Origin: an uncultured Mucilaginibacter sp.
GTDB lineage: Bacteria; Bacteroidota; Bacteroidia; Sphingobacteriales; Sphingobacteriaceae
Assembly: GCA_903864275.1 (NCBI GenBank)
Contig: CAIPFE010000012.1
Location: 44,332 to 108,331, forward strand
DNA: 64,000 nucleotides
Direction of reading: 5' to 3'
Shown: piece by piece, positions 53,121 to 61,562 of the stretch
Layout: each line of letters opens with the position of its first letter
How positions within the stretch are numbered: the stretch's first letter is position 1
The notes under the pieces: model-generated
Databases searched by the model: none
Seen by the model: only the letters and a program-made list of their open reading frames with translations
What the model was told of the DNA's origin: nothing
Program-made: the position numbers and the translations under genes

Positions 53121-55556
53121 TTATTTTTTGAACAACCGCCGAATATCCCACCATTTTTTTTCTTTTTCATCAATATAATAACCAGAACTCGCATATCCGC
53201 TATAATCCGAGTAATAGTAATAACGGCTCCCATAATTTTCTCCTGTAAACTTAGTCGTATAATATCTGGAGTGTAACAGGTCTTCAGCAAAAGCGTTCAG
53301 TACTATTGCAGTATTATCCAAATGATATTCCAGGGCAATACGCTGCGGAATTGTAGCAGCATAGAATTTTGACTTTCCCGAGCGTATTACAAAAAGGTTA
53401 ATATCGCTGATTCTTAACAAGGGTATAGCATCCGAAACCAACCCTATCGGCGCCGTATCAATCATAATAATATCATAACTCAATTTAAGTTGTTCTATTA
53501 ACGTTGTCATCCTTGCTGTGTATAATAGTTCAGACGGATTAGGGGGAACCGGCCCCGAGATTATAAAATCGAGATTTTTTTGATTGGAATGATTAATTAT
53601 ATCACTTGCTTCGCATTGGTGAGCCAGGTAATTACTTAAACCAATGTCATTTGACACCTGGAAGGTTTTATGCAATTTTGAACGCCGGAGGTCAGCAGCG
53701 ATCAATATTACCCGCTTATCAATAAGCGATAGGGTACTTGTTAAGTTAACGGCTACAAATGATTTTCCCTCTCCCGCTACTTCCGACGTAATACAAATGA
53801 TCTTACTCTTTTTCTCTGAGGCAAGGAAATTTAAATTTGTACGAACCGAACGTACCGATTCGGCAAAGATAGATTTAGGCTTTCGGATCGCTAATATTTG
53901 CGAGCTGTATTCGTCAATTTCTTCCGGAAATTTTCGTATTACCCCAATAATAGGGATGGTAGTAAGGCTTTCGATGGTTTCTTTATCGTATATATAAGGG
54001 TTTAACACCCTGATGAGGATAATTAACCCCAAACCGATGGCTAGTCCCAAAATTATCGCCGAGCGATGAATACTTTGCACGTCGGGAGACACCGGATTGC
54101 TATTAGCATGAGCGACGTCAATAATTGTTGCACCGGGTAATATCCCGGCGCTGCTGATCTGCGCATCTAATTTTTTTTCTGATAAAAAGGAATAAACTTT
54201 GTCATTGATCTCAAAATCACGCTTTAAGCTGACCATATCGCGTTGGTCGGCCGGCATCTCTGCTATTTGCTGGTTTACAGGGGTGAGTTGCTGGTCTAAA
54301 AACTTTAGTTTGTTATCAATTAGTAATATAGCCGAATTAATACTGGTTAAAGCATTATTTTTAATTAATAATATTTGTCGGTCTATATCCTGTATAGGTT
54401 GAGAATTACTATTATAAGTTTTTAGGAGGGAATTTTTTTCGACGAGTAAAGAGTTAAGGCTCGTAACGTAATCACCTAATTGAAGATCCGTCGTGCCCCC
54501 GATGTTAAAACTAAGGTTAACATTATCTTTACCACTGATTATTTCCTGTTTCAACTGGTCAATTGCAAGAAGCTGTATCTTTAGTAAGGAGCGCTGTGTC
54601 TCGATTTCCTTTGCCTTAGTAACCGCTTGGTCTGAGGCAGCGCTTACATCCATCAATTTTTTATTTTTCTGATACTGCGCTATTGAGTTTTCCGATCCTT
54701 TAACTTCGCCAGCAAGGATATCTAATTGCGTGTCAATAAAATCGATCATATGCGAAGCCGACAGCGTTCTTTGGTTGCGATCATAGTTCAGGTATTCTTT
54801 CATGACCGCATTTAACACATCAGCCGCAAATTGGGGGTTTGAATCAAATTCCTGTAATGATATAATATTTGAATTTTTGGCAGTTTCGCTGGTATGAAGG
54901 CCGCCCTTTACCCTCGGTACAAAATCCTCGGCCGAATTAAGTTTAAACAAATAGGCTACCGTTTTCGGCAAATCTCCGGGATATTTTACGCTGAACGAAG
55001 TTGGGCCAATAGTAAATGGTATACCGTACCTGTAGTTATTTTGAATGTCTTTCCCTGCAGCATTATAGCTAATACTAAAAGTGCTTTTATCGATTGGTTT
55101 AAAAGTGACCAGGTCACGAAAAAAATTTAAACTATCAAATTTAACAAGCTGGATATCAAGCGGCTTACGGGGGTATATTTCATTGGTCCTGTTTACAACA
55201 CGACCCACGATATAAAAACTTATCCTGTAATCAAGATGCCTTATAGCATTAAGCAAAAGCGGTGTGCTTTGCAACACTATTGTTTCGCTTTGTACCCGCG
55301 ACGCGTTCGCCTGGTTGGTAGCGGCCGTTGTTAGTCCACTTAAATCCGGTATTTCAGATTTCTTTTCCTCAAACTTCATGGTGCCTGATGTGGCATAGGT
55401 TTTTGGGGTATACCACAAATAAACATTGGCAATGATCATGCAAACAGTAAGTGATCCTGCTACCCAATACCAACGGCTCAATAGTATTTTGGCGATCTTG
55501 AAATAATCAATTTCCTGGATTGGCAGTTTATGCGGTATCTTTTCGGTTTCTTCCAT
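53121..55556 (-). CDS. Wzc-like polysaccharide co-polymerase with tyrosine kinase domain
   Basis: 811 residues. The Wzz domain with first membrane segment (WVAGSLTVCMIIANVYLW near 34-51), a periplasmic coiled coil about 260-430, second segment (SAIILGLAIGLGLIILIRVL near 480) and a BY-kinase domain. Walker A is TSEVAGEGKSFVAVNL near 580; Walker B is YDIIMIDTAP near 690. The Walker A' region reads VILIAADLRRS, with alanine where the first aspartate is expected. The C-terminus is tyrosine-rich (SRYYYYSDYSGYASSGYY), the autophosphorylation cluster. It controls chain length and export with Wza. Confidence 0.93.
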   Translation of the reverse strand: MEETEKIPHKLPIQEIDYFKIAKILLSRWYWVAGSLTVCMIIANVYLWYTPKTYATSGTMKFEEKKSEIPDLSGLTTAATNQANASRVQSETIVLQSTPLLLNAIRHLDYRISFYIVGRVVNRTNEIYPRKPLDIQLVKFDSLNFFRDLVTFKPIDKSTFSISYNAAGKDIQNNYRYGIPFTIGPTSFSVKYPGDLPKTVAYLFKLNSAEDFVPRVKGGLHTSETAKNSNIISLQEFDSNPQFAADVLNAVMKEYLNYDRNQRTLSASHMIDFIDTQLDILAGEVKGSENSIAQYQKNKKLMDVSAASDQAVTKAKEIETQRSLLKIQLLAIDQLKQEIISGKDNVNLSFNIGGTTDLQLGDYVTSLNSLLVEKNSLLKTYNSNSQPIQDIDRQILLIKNNALTSINSAILLIDNKLKFLDQQLTPVNQQIAEMPADQRDMVSLKRDFEINDKVYSFLSEKKLDAQISSAGILPGATIIDVAHANSNPVSPDVQSIHRSAIILGLAIGLGLIILIRVLNPYIYDKETIESLTTIPIIGVIRKFPEEIDEYSSQILAIRKPKSIFAESVRSVRTNLNFLASEKKSKIICITSEVAGEGKSFVAVNLTSTLSLIDKRVILIAADLRRSKLHKTFQVSNDIGLSNYLAHQCEASDIINHSNQKNLDFIISGPVPPNPSELLYTARMTTLIEQLKLSYDIIMIDTAPIGLVSDAIPLLRISDINLFVIRSGKSKFYAATIPQRIALEYHLDNTAIVLNAFAEDLLHSRYYTTKFTGENYGSRYYYYSDYSGYASSGYYIDEKEKKWWDIRRLFKK

Positions 55557-56342
55557 TTATCTATGGATTAGCGTGTAAAGAATTAGCACTGTATTAAATA
55601 AAATCAAAACCGGTTGGAATAAAGTCGAAAAGTTTTGCAAATTATCCCCGCGTGCAGCGCGTTTGCTTTGGGCAACATAAATTATGTCGCCGCTTTGAAG
55701 TATTGTGCTTGGATCATTTATTGACCGGATATTATTAAGATCAATTTCGATTACCTTCGGGTTTTTCTCGGTTCCCCTTATAATTTTAACATTTTTTTCG
55801 TTTGCCTTGTCGGTAAGGCCCCCTGCTTCGCCAATGAGTTCGACCAGGGTTATTTTATCTTTCGTCAATAAATAGTTTCCCTGGCTCCTTATCTCGCCAA
55901 GAATTGTTACTTTCAGGTTAACTATCTTTAGATCAATAATTGGATCTTTGAGCAAACTTTTATGATAAAGGTCTTCAATCAGCTTTTGAGCTTCAACCCG
56001 AGTGAGCCCGGCAACCGGTATTCGGCCGAGGGCAGGCAAAGCAACTGTTCCGTCCTCTTCTACCTGGAAAGTTTGTCCTTGCGCGGCATTCCCACCGGTG
56101 GTATTAGCATTGAGCGGGGCGTCATTTGCAATATATTTGATATCCTGCAGGTTCCTGATCTGTAAGAGGTCCTGGGATTTTATATGATATTCACTAAGTG
56201 TAAGCGGGCTTTTTTGCGACAGCGTATCTGAGATTGAATTTTTTTCCTGAAAAAGAGCCTGGTACTGCTTATCAGAGCATGATGTACAAATAAGAATTGC
56301 CCCTAAGATCAGGGATGAAAGTATTAATTGACGCATATACAC
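55557..56342 (-). CDS. Wza-like outer-membrane polysaccharide export lipoprotein
   Basis: 261 residues; the third codon is also ATG (MRQLILSSLILG), an equally good start. Signal peptide ending ICTSC gives a lipoprotein cysteine near residue 22. The Poly_export domain is about 45-150 (YHIKSQDLLQIRNLQDI, VEEDGTVALPALGRIPVAGLTRVEAQKLIEDLYHKSL), and an SLBB domain about 160-225 (VTILGEIRSQGNYLLTKDKITLVELIGEAGGL). The C-terminal hydrophobic helix (LFQPVLILFNTVLILYTLI) could span the outer membrane. First gene of the operon. Confidence 0.92.
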   Translation of the reverse strand: MYMRQLILSSLILGAILICTSCSDKQYQALFQEKNSISDTLSQKSPLTLSEYHIKSQDLLQIRNLQDIKYIANDAPLNANTTGGNAAQGQTFQVEEDGTVALPALGRIPVAGLTRVEAQKLIEDLYHKSLLKDPIIDLKIVNLKVTILGEIRSQGNYLLTKDKITLVELIGEAGGLTDKANEKNVKIIRGTEKNPKVIEIDLNNIRSINDPSTILQSGDIIYVAQSKRAARGDNLQNFSTLFQPVLILFNTVLILYTLIHR

Positions 56343-56382
56343 ATCAGTTCTGGTGCTGTTTATTTAAATTAGGTAACGATGT

Positions 56383-56390
56383 CAAATTTA
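56383..56390 (-). promoter_or_regulatory. -7 box of the polysaccharide operon promoter
   Basis: Minus strand TAAATTTG matches TAnnTTTG exactly, about 41 nt before the wza-like start. A good -33 TTTG is not visible, as might be expected for a regulated promoter. Confidence 0.45.
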
Positions 56391-56430
56391 CATAATTTTA
56401 CGAGTATAAACAGTTTATTGTTTCTTTAGC

Positions 56431-57180
56431 GTGCAGGATTTAAAAATTTCTTTGATAACTGTCTGCTTCAATGCCGAAAACACTATTAATCAATGTATTC
56501 AATCAGTTTTTCGTCAGAACTATAAAAATATTGAATATATAATTGTCGACGGTGGGTCAACCGATAATACCAGCCATATTATTAGTCAATACAAGGATAA
56601 GATAAATATTTTTTTATCAGAACCGGATGCAGGTATTTATGACGCCATGAATAAAGGTATTAAATTGGCTGACGGGGATATTATTGGAATGCTTAATGCG
56701 GATGACGCCTTTGCTGATGATAATATTTTAAGCATAGTAGCCGAGGCCTTTAAGCAAAGCGATGCCCGAATTATATATGGCGATCTTGATTATGTAAACT
56801 CACAAGGCCATATTGTCCGCAAATGGCGCTCGGGGCAATATTCACACGGTATCTTCAACTGGGGATGGATGCCCCCGCACCCCACTTTTTACTGTAATAG
56901 GGAATTATTTCATCAATTTGGCTTTTATAGTCTCGAATATGGAACCGCTGCAGATTATGAATTGATGCTAAGATTTATGCACCACAACAGGATTAAAGCC
57001 TTTTACATAAAAAAAGTTTTAATTGGTATGAAAATTGGAGGAATTAGTAACAAAAGTTTTGGTAATCGCGTAAAAGGATTATTCTTTGATTTTAAGGCAA
57101 TGCGTAACAATGGTATTTTACTTCCGGTAGTAACATTAATATGTAAGCCTTTACGAAAGATTAATCAATATTTTAAATGA
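56431..57180 (+). CDS. GT2-family glycosyltransferase, divergent from the main operon
   Basis: 249 residues from a GTG start (MQDLKISLITVCFNAENTINQCIQSVF). NIEYIIVDGGSTDNTSHII near 31-49 and GDIIGMLNADDAFADDNIL near 82-100 are the donor site; RKWRSGQYSHGIFNWGWMPPHPTFYCNRELF near 130-160 marks the WcaA/colanic-acid-type subgroup, where the last acceptor loop is conserved. It shares an 88-bp divergent promoter region with wza. It may add the second sugar after the WecA-type priming enzyme that follows. Confidence 0.9.
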   Translation: MQDLKISLITVCFNAENTINQCIQSVFRQNYKNIEYIIVDGGSTDNTSHIISQYKDKINIFLSEPDAGIYDAMNKGIKLADGDIIGMLNADDAFADDNILSIVAEAFKQSDARIIYGDLDYVNSQGHIVRKWRSGQYSHGIFNWGWMPPHPTFYCNRELFHQFGFYSLEYGTAADYELMLRFMHHNRIKAFYIKKVLIGMKIGGISNKSFGNRVKGLFFDFKAMRNNGILLPVVTLICKPLRKINQYFK

Positions 57181-57296
57181 TCCCAGAATGTTGAAATGTT
57201 AGTAAGAATTGACACTCAGAATTAACAAATGTTGGTTATTTGCGATGTTCAATAATTATTAATACGTTTACTATACCTAATACTAATTTAAATTAA

Positions 57297-58400
57297 ATGA
57301 TGGATTTTGTACATAACTATACAATTATATATTACCTGTTTATAGTAGTATTTTCTATCCTTATTACAGCATTTGCAATCCCGTCAATTTTACATGTTGC
57401 CCGCTTCCGCCATTTATATGATGATCTGGGCCATTTCAGAAAAATGCATGACCATGGGATTCCCCGTCTGGGAGGCGTAGCCATTTTTGTAGGCTTCACA
57501 ATTACTTCCTTACTATTTTGTATGACGGATAAGTCATTACCCATAAATTATTTGCTTACAGGCTGTATAATGATGTTTGCAATGGGATTAAAAGATGATC
57601 TTTCGGGGGTAAATTCAAGCACAAAATTTATCATACAACTCATCGTTTGTGCGATCCTGGTTATGCTGGGAAATATACGCCTTACCAGCATGTATGGGGT
57701 GTTTGGCATATACGATCTATCATATATTCCAAGCGTGGGTTTATCGATCTTAATAATTTTGATGATTGTTAACGCTTTCAATTTAATTGATGGAGTTGAC
57801 GGCCTGGCAGCTACAACAGGGCTGGTTGCTAACAGCGTTTTTGGGGCTTTATTCATCTACATCCATCAATACGAACTGGCGGCGGTTTCCTTCGCAATGG
57901 CGGGAGCAATAATCGGTTTCCTCCGGTTTAACTTAACACCGGCAAAAATATTTATGGGCGATACAGGCTCATTATTAATCGGGTTAATTTCGGCTGTTAT
58001 GGCTTTAAAGTTCGTAGAGACCGGCAGGATTGTGGATGCAACGTTACCCCGCATTTATTGCGTACCAGCGCTAACATTTGCAATTTTGATAGGCCCCATA
58101 TTTGATACCGCAAGGGTTTTTATTGTGCGGATTACAAACGGCGGTTCACCATTTGTGGCCGATCGTAACCATATCCATCACCGCATGTTAAAACTTGGTT
58201 TTAATCATCTGCAAACCACTATTATATTAACGAGCATTAATGTCGCTTCCATCGCGATGGTGCTTTTGTTTAGAAATTATGGCAACTCGTTGTTAATCAT
58301 TCTGATTATCAGTGTGTCCCTTGTCTTTAACTGGCTGATAACATTTTTTATTCGTTCAAAAGAACGCGAAAGTTTGGCCATCCGTAATTTATTTGTTTAA
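57297..58400 (+). CDS. WecA/MraY-family undecaprenyl-phosphate sugar-1-phosphate transferase
   Basis: 367 residues with about ten or eleven membrane segments. Conserved cytosolic loops: DHGIPRLGGVAIFVGF near 47, GLKDDLSG near 97-104, VNAFNLIDGVDGLAATTG near 157-174, KIFMGDTGSLLIGL near 216-229 and DRNHIHHRMLKLGF near 286-299. It transfers a HexNAc-1-phosphate or similar to undecaprenyl phosphate, starting glycan synthesis. The HIHHR motif is typical of WecA rather than MraY. It follows the GT2 gene after a 116-bp AT-rich spacer. Confidence 0.93.
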   Translation: MMDFVHNYTIIYYLFIVVFSILITAFAIPSILHVARFRHLYDDLGHFRKMHDHGIPRLGGVAIFVGFTITSLLFCMTDKSLPINYLLTGCIMMFAMGLKDDLSGVNSSTKFIIQLIVCAILVMLGNIRLTSMYGVFGIYDLSYIPSVGLSILIILMIVNAFNLIDGVDGLAATTGLVANSVFGALFIYIHQYELAAVSFAMAGAIIGFLRFNLTPAKIFMGDTGSLLIGLISAVMALKFVETGRIVDATLPRIYCVPALTFAILIGPIFDTARVFIVRITNGGSPFVADRNHIHHRMLKLGFNHLQTTIILTSINVASIAMVLLFRNYGNSLLIILIISVSLVFNWLITFFIRSKERESLAIRNLFV

Positions 58401-58494
58401 GATATTCCTTCAATTTCCCCTTAACGATTTTTCATTTGCATGTAAACACTGCTTATTGATATCTCGTTGCTTATACCCACCATATTAATTTTAT

Positions 58495-58502
58495 TAGATT
58501 TG
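58495..58502 (+). promoter_or_regulatory. -7 box upstream of gapA
   Basis: TAGATTTG followed by CAG, an exact TAnnTTTG match, 19 nt before the preferred gapA ATG at 58522. The nearest TTG upstream is 25 nt away, slightly too far for a standard -33 element. Confidence 0.5.
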
Positions 58503-58518
58503 CAGCTTTAAACATGCT

Positions 58519-59529
58519 GTGATGAGGATTGGTATAAATGGATTTGGCCGCATAGGCCGTATTTTTTTAAGAAATATTTTAAACAGGGCCGGCATATCTG
58601 TAATTGCAATAAATGATCTTACTGATACCCAAACGCTTGCCCATCTTTTTAAATATGATTCTGTTCATCGGGGCTTTCACGGATCAGTTAATTTTGATGA
58701 TAACAACCTTTATATAAATAATCAAACCATAAAAGTGCTGTCAGAACACAAACCCTCCGCTTTACCCTGGAAGGAGCTTGATATCGACCTTGTTATTGAA
58801 TCGACCGGCAAATTTACCTCAAAACAAGGTGCCTCAGGGCATTTGGAAGCTGGTGCAAAGCAAGTAGTTATTTCTGCCCCGGCTACAGACAAAAGTGTGC
58901 CCACAATTGTTTTGGGCGTAAATGATGCATCAATTGACCTGCGGTCGCCCATATTATCCAATGCTTCGTGTACAACCAACAATGTAGCGGCAATGGTAAA
59001 AATACTGGATGATAACTGGGGAATTATTGATGGTTATATTACCACCGTGCATTCAATGACCGGCGACCAAAGCCTGCATGATACACCGCATAAAGACTTG
59101 CGCCGGGCAAGGGCAGCATCAGCATCTATTATCCCCACAACCACCGGGGCCGCCAAAGCCATTACGGCAATTTTTCCGCATCTTGAAGGCAAGCTTGGCG
59201 GGGCCGGGATCCGCGTGCCTGTTCTTAACGGTTCGTTAACCGATTTTACCTGCAGCTTAAAGAAACAGCCAACAGTTGAAGCCATCAATCTGGCATTTAA
59301 ACATGCGGCTGACGGCGCTATGAAAAGCATTTTGGAGTACACCGAAGACCCCATCGTATCAACTGACATTATTGGGAATACTCATAGCTGTATCTTCGAT
59401 TCCCGGCTTACTTCAATTGTTGGCGGCCTGGTAAAAGTTGTTGGTTGGTACGATAATGAAATGGGCTATTCAAGCCGCCTTGCCGACCTGGTTGAAAAGA
59501 TTGGTTCTTTAAGAGTGAGTGGTGAGTAG
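58519..59529 (+). CDS. gapA: Glyceraldehyde-3-phosphate dehydrogenase
   Basis: 336 residues from the track's GTG; the next codon is ATG (58522) and is the likelier start. RIGINGFGRIGRIFLRN near residue 3 is the NAD site; SNASCTTNNVAAMVKIL near 151 holds the catalytic cysteine; WYDNEMGYSSRLADLVEKIGSL is the family C-terminus. The final residues RVSGE and the stop codon are encoded by the left arm of a heptamer element, an added tail. Phosphorylating glycolytic enzyme. pgk lies 0.7 kb downstream, after a GNAT gene. Confidence 0.96.
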   Translation: MMRIGINGFGRIGRIFLRNILNRAGISVIAINDLTDTQTLAHLFKYDSVHRGFHGSVNFDDNNLYINNQTIKVLSEHKPSALPWKELDIDLVIESTGKFTSKQGASGHLEAGAKQVVISAPATDKSVPTIVLGVNDASIDLRSPILSNASCTTNNVAAMVKILDDNWGIIDGYITTVHSMTGDQSLHDTPHKDLRRARAASASIIPTTTGAAKAITAIFPHLEGKLGGAGIRVPVLNGSLTDFTCSLKKQPTVEAINLAFKHAADGAMKSILEYTEDPIVSTDIIGNTHSCIFDSRLTSIVGGLVKVVGWYDNEMGYSSRLADLVEKIGSLRVSGE

Positions 59530-59603
59530 TCAGTGCCGGGTAGATGAGTAAATGTTCAAACCCCACTGACTAATCACCATTCACTGCTCACCAATCACCG
59601 ATT
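59511..59603. repeat. Heptamer-built inverted repeat overlapping the gapA stop codon
   Basis: Left arm: agagtga, gtggtga, gtagtca, gtg, starting inside the gapA coding sequence. Right arm (about 59564-59600): cactgac, taatcac, cattcac, tgctcac, caatcac. The arms are imperfect reverse complements with a loop of about 30 nt. Confidence 0.7.
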
Positions 59604-59693
59604 GTTGTTTAAGGATAAATTTTAATTTATGGAATATAATAGCCAACTATGGGGAAAATTATTCCCACTCGGAAAAAAATACAATTTAACTAA

Positions 59694-60128
59694 ATGATTA
59701 GGTTTGTTAATGTTGAAGATACTTTACCTATCCGGAATAATATTTTGCGCGGGGGAAAGCTATCGCTCGACGAATGCAGGTTCCCAAATGATAAAATACC
59801 CGGTGCGTTTCATTTAGGATATTACGAGGGTGACGAATTAGCCTGCATCGCCTCTTTTCATCCGAAAAAATATGGCGAATTTAATGACGCCGGTTACCAG
59901 CTGCGGGGAATGGCTACTATCGAAAAATATCGCGGGAAAGGTTTTGGCAATCAGTTGCTCAATTTCGGCATAGTTTACCTGCGCGGGCAAAAAGCAAATT
60001 ACCTGTGGTGCAACGCCCGAAAAAAAGCACTTCAGTTTTATTTGAACATGGGTTTCGAGATTATTTCACCTGAATTTGAAGTGCCCGTTATCGGTCCCCA
60101 CTATGTATTATATGTTAAGATCCAGTAA
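59694..60128 (+). CDS. GNAT-family N-acetyltransferase
   Basis: 144 residues. LRGMATIEKYRGKGFGNQLLNFGIVYLRGQKANYLWCNARKKALQFYLNMGFEI near 67-121 contains the acetyl-CoA pyrophosphate loop (RGKGFG) and the C-terminal FYLNMGF wedge of GNAT enzymes. The N-terminus has LPIRNNILRGGKLSLDECRFPNDKIPGAFHLGYYEGDELACIAS, seen in many small Bacteroidota GNATs. Substrate unknown. It lies between gapA and pgk in the same direction. Confidence 0.88.
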   Translation: MIRFVNVEDTLPIRNNILRGGKLSLDECRFPNDKIPGAFHLGYYEGDELACIASFHPKKYGEFNDAGYQLRGMATIEKYRGKGFGNQLLNFGIVYLRGQKANYLWCNARKKALQFYLNMGFEIISPEFEVPVIGPHYVLYVKIQ

Positions 60129-60224
60129 TATTTTTGTTATTTAAAACACCTTTGCAATTTTTACGTTCGGATTTTAGAATTAATTGCTGAATTTGGCACC
60201 TCAAAAAATGCTTGTACCTACGTT

Positions 60225-61415
60225 ATGAAGACAATAGATCAAATTAGTTTTGCCGGTAAAAAAGCCCTTGTCCGGGTAGATTTTAATGTACCGCTGGATA
60301 AAGATTACCAGATCACCGATGATAACCGGATGACAGCGGCCCTGCCAACTATCCATAAGATATTAAAAGACGGCGGCGCAGTGATCCTGATGTCGCATCT
60401 GGGACGGCCAAAAGGTGGCCCGGAAGATAAATATTCGTTAAGGCACCTTGTGCCGCATTTATCCAACTTGCTTGGCCAGCACGTTGAATTTGCGGACGAC
60501 TGCATAGGCGTTGAGGCAGTTGATAAAGCAAAAGAACTGGAAAGGGGTGAAGTTCTTTTATTAGAGAACCTGCGTTTTTATAAGGAAGAAGAGAAAGGCG
60601 ATGTAGCCTTCGCTGAAAAGCTTTCGAAATTAGGGGATATTTATGTGAACGACGCTTTCGGCACAGCACACCGTGCCCATGCCTCAACAGCGGTGATAGC
60701 CCAGTTTTTCCCAAATGCCAAATTTTTTGGTTACCTGATGGCGGCTGAACTCCAAAATGCTGAAAAAGTGCTGAATGATGCCGTAAAACCGTTCACAGCA
60801 ATTATGGGCGGCGCAAAAGTATCCGACAAAATTGAACTAATAGAGCGTTTATTAGATAAAGTAGATAATTTGATCATCGGAGGCGGGATGGCTTATACTT
60901 TCGCGAAAGCGCAGGGCGGCAGTATCGGCAAATCATTGGTTGAAGCGGACAAGCTCGACCTCGCACTAAGCCTCATAAAAAAAGCGAAAGAGAAACGTGT
61001 AAATTTATTATTGCCAACTGATTCGGTTATTGCTGATAATTTCTCGAACGATGCTAATACCGAAGTTGCCCAAAACGACAGCATTAAAGATGGCTGGATG
61101 GGTTTGGATATAGGCCCCGATTCAATAGCGGAGTTTACGAAAGTGGTAGAAGCATCAAAAACCATATTATGGAATGGCCCGATGGGGGTTTTTGAGATGG
61201 AAAAATTTGAGACCGGCACCAAAGCCATTGGTGAAGCTGTGGTTAAAGCCACCGAAGGTGGTGCATTCTCATTAATAGGCGGCGGCGATTCAGCTGCGGC
61301 AGTAGCCAAATTTAATTTAACGGACGAGGTAAGCTACGTTTCGACCGGCGGCGGCGCTTTATTGGAATATATGGAAGGCAAAGAGCTTCCGGGAGTCAAA
61401 GCGATAAACGATTAG
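60225..61415 (+). CDS. pgk: Phosphoglycerate kinase
   Basis: 396 residues. [25 protein letters not shown] near 12-36 is the N-terminal signature; [10 protein letters not shown] near 55-64, [15 protein letters not shown] near 108-122, [16 protein letters not shown] near 192-207, and the ATP-site [13 protein letters not shown] near 352-364. It makes ATP from 1,3-bisphosphoglycerate. Followed about 80 nt later by a strong terminator. Position after gapA fits a small glycolytic cluster. Confidence 0.97.
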   Translation: MKTIDQISFAGKKALVRVDFNVPLDKDYQITDDNRMTAALPTIHKILKDGGAVILMSHLGRPKGGPEDKYSLRHLVPHLSNLLGQHVEFADDCIGVEAVDKAKELERGEVLLLENLRFYKEEEKGDVAFAEKLSKLGDIYVNDAFGTAHRAHASTAVIAQFFPNAKFFGYLMAAELQNAEKVLNDAVKPFTAIMGGAKVSDKIELIERLLDKVDNLIIGGGMAYTFAKAQGGSIGKSLVEADKLDLALSLIKKAKEKRVNLLLPTDSVIADNFSNDANTEVAQNDSIKDGWMGLDIGPDSIAEFTKVVEASKTILWNGPMGVFEMEKFETGTKAIGEAVVKATEGGAFSLIGGGDSAAAVAKFNLTDEVSYVSTGGGALLEYMEGKELPGVKAIND

Positions 61416-61498
61416 AATTGATTTCGGATTGCTGAAAAATTGAGAAAAGAAGCATGGCAGAGAAAAACATCTTAGCCTTACACCATAATGATTTTGCG

Positions 61499-61530
61499 AG
61501 ACAACCCTCATGGTTGTCTTTTTTGTTTTA
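61499..61530 (+). terminator. Rho-independent terminator of pgk
   Basis: Agacaacc, loop ctcat, ggttgtct, then tttttgtttt. A perfect 8-bp stem with a T-rich tail, 84 nt beyond the pgk stop codon. Confidence 0.93.
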
Positions 61531-61562
61531 TTCCGTACTTTTAAAAACTAATATAATACTAC

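Noticed and set aside
60192-60222. TTTG-N19-TACCTACG as pgk promoter
   Set aside because: The -7 part matches only half of the consensus and lies 2 nt from the ATG, leaving no leader; spacing alone is weak evidence.
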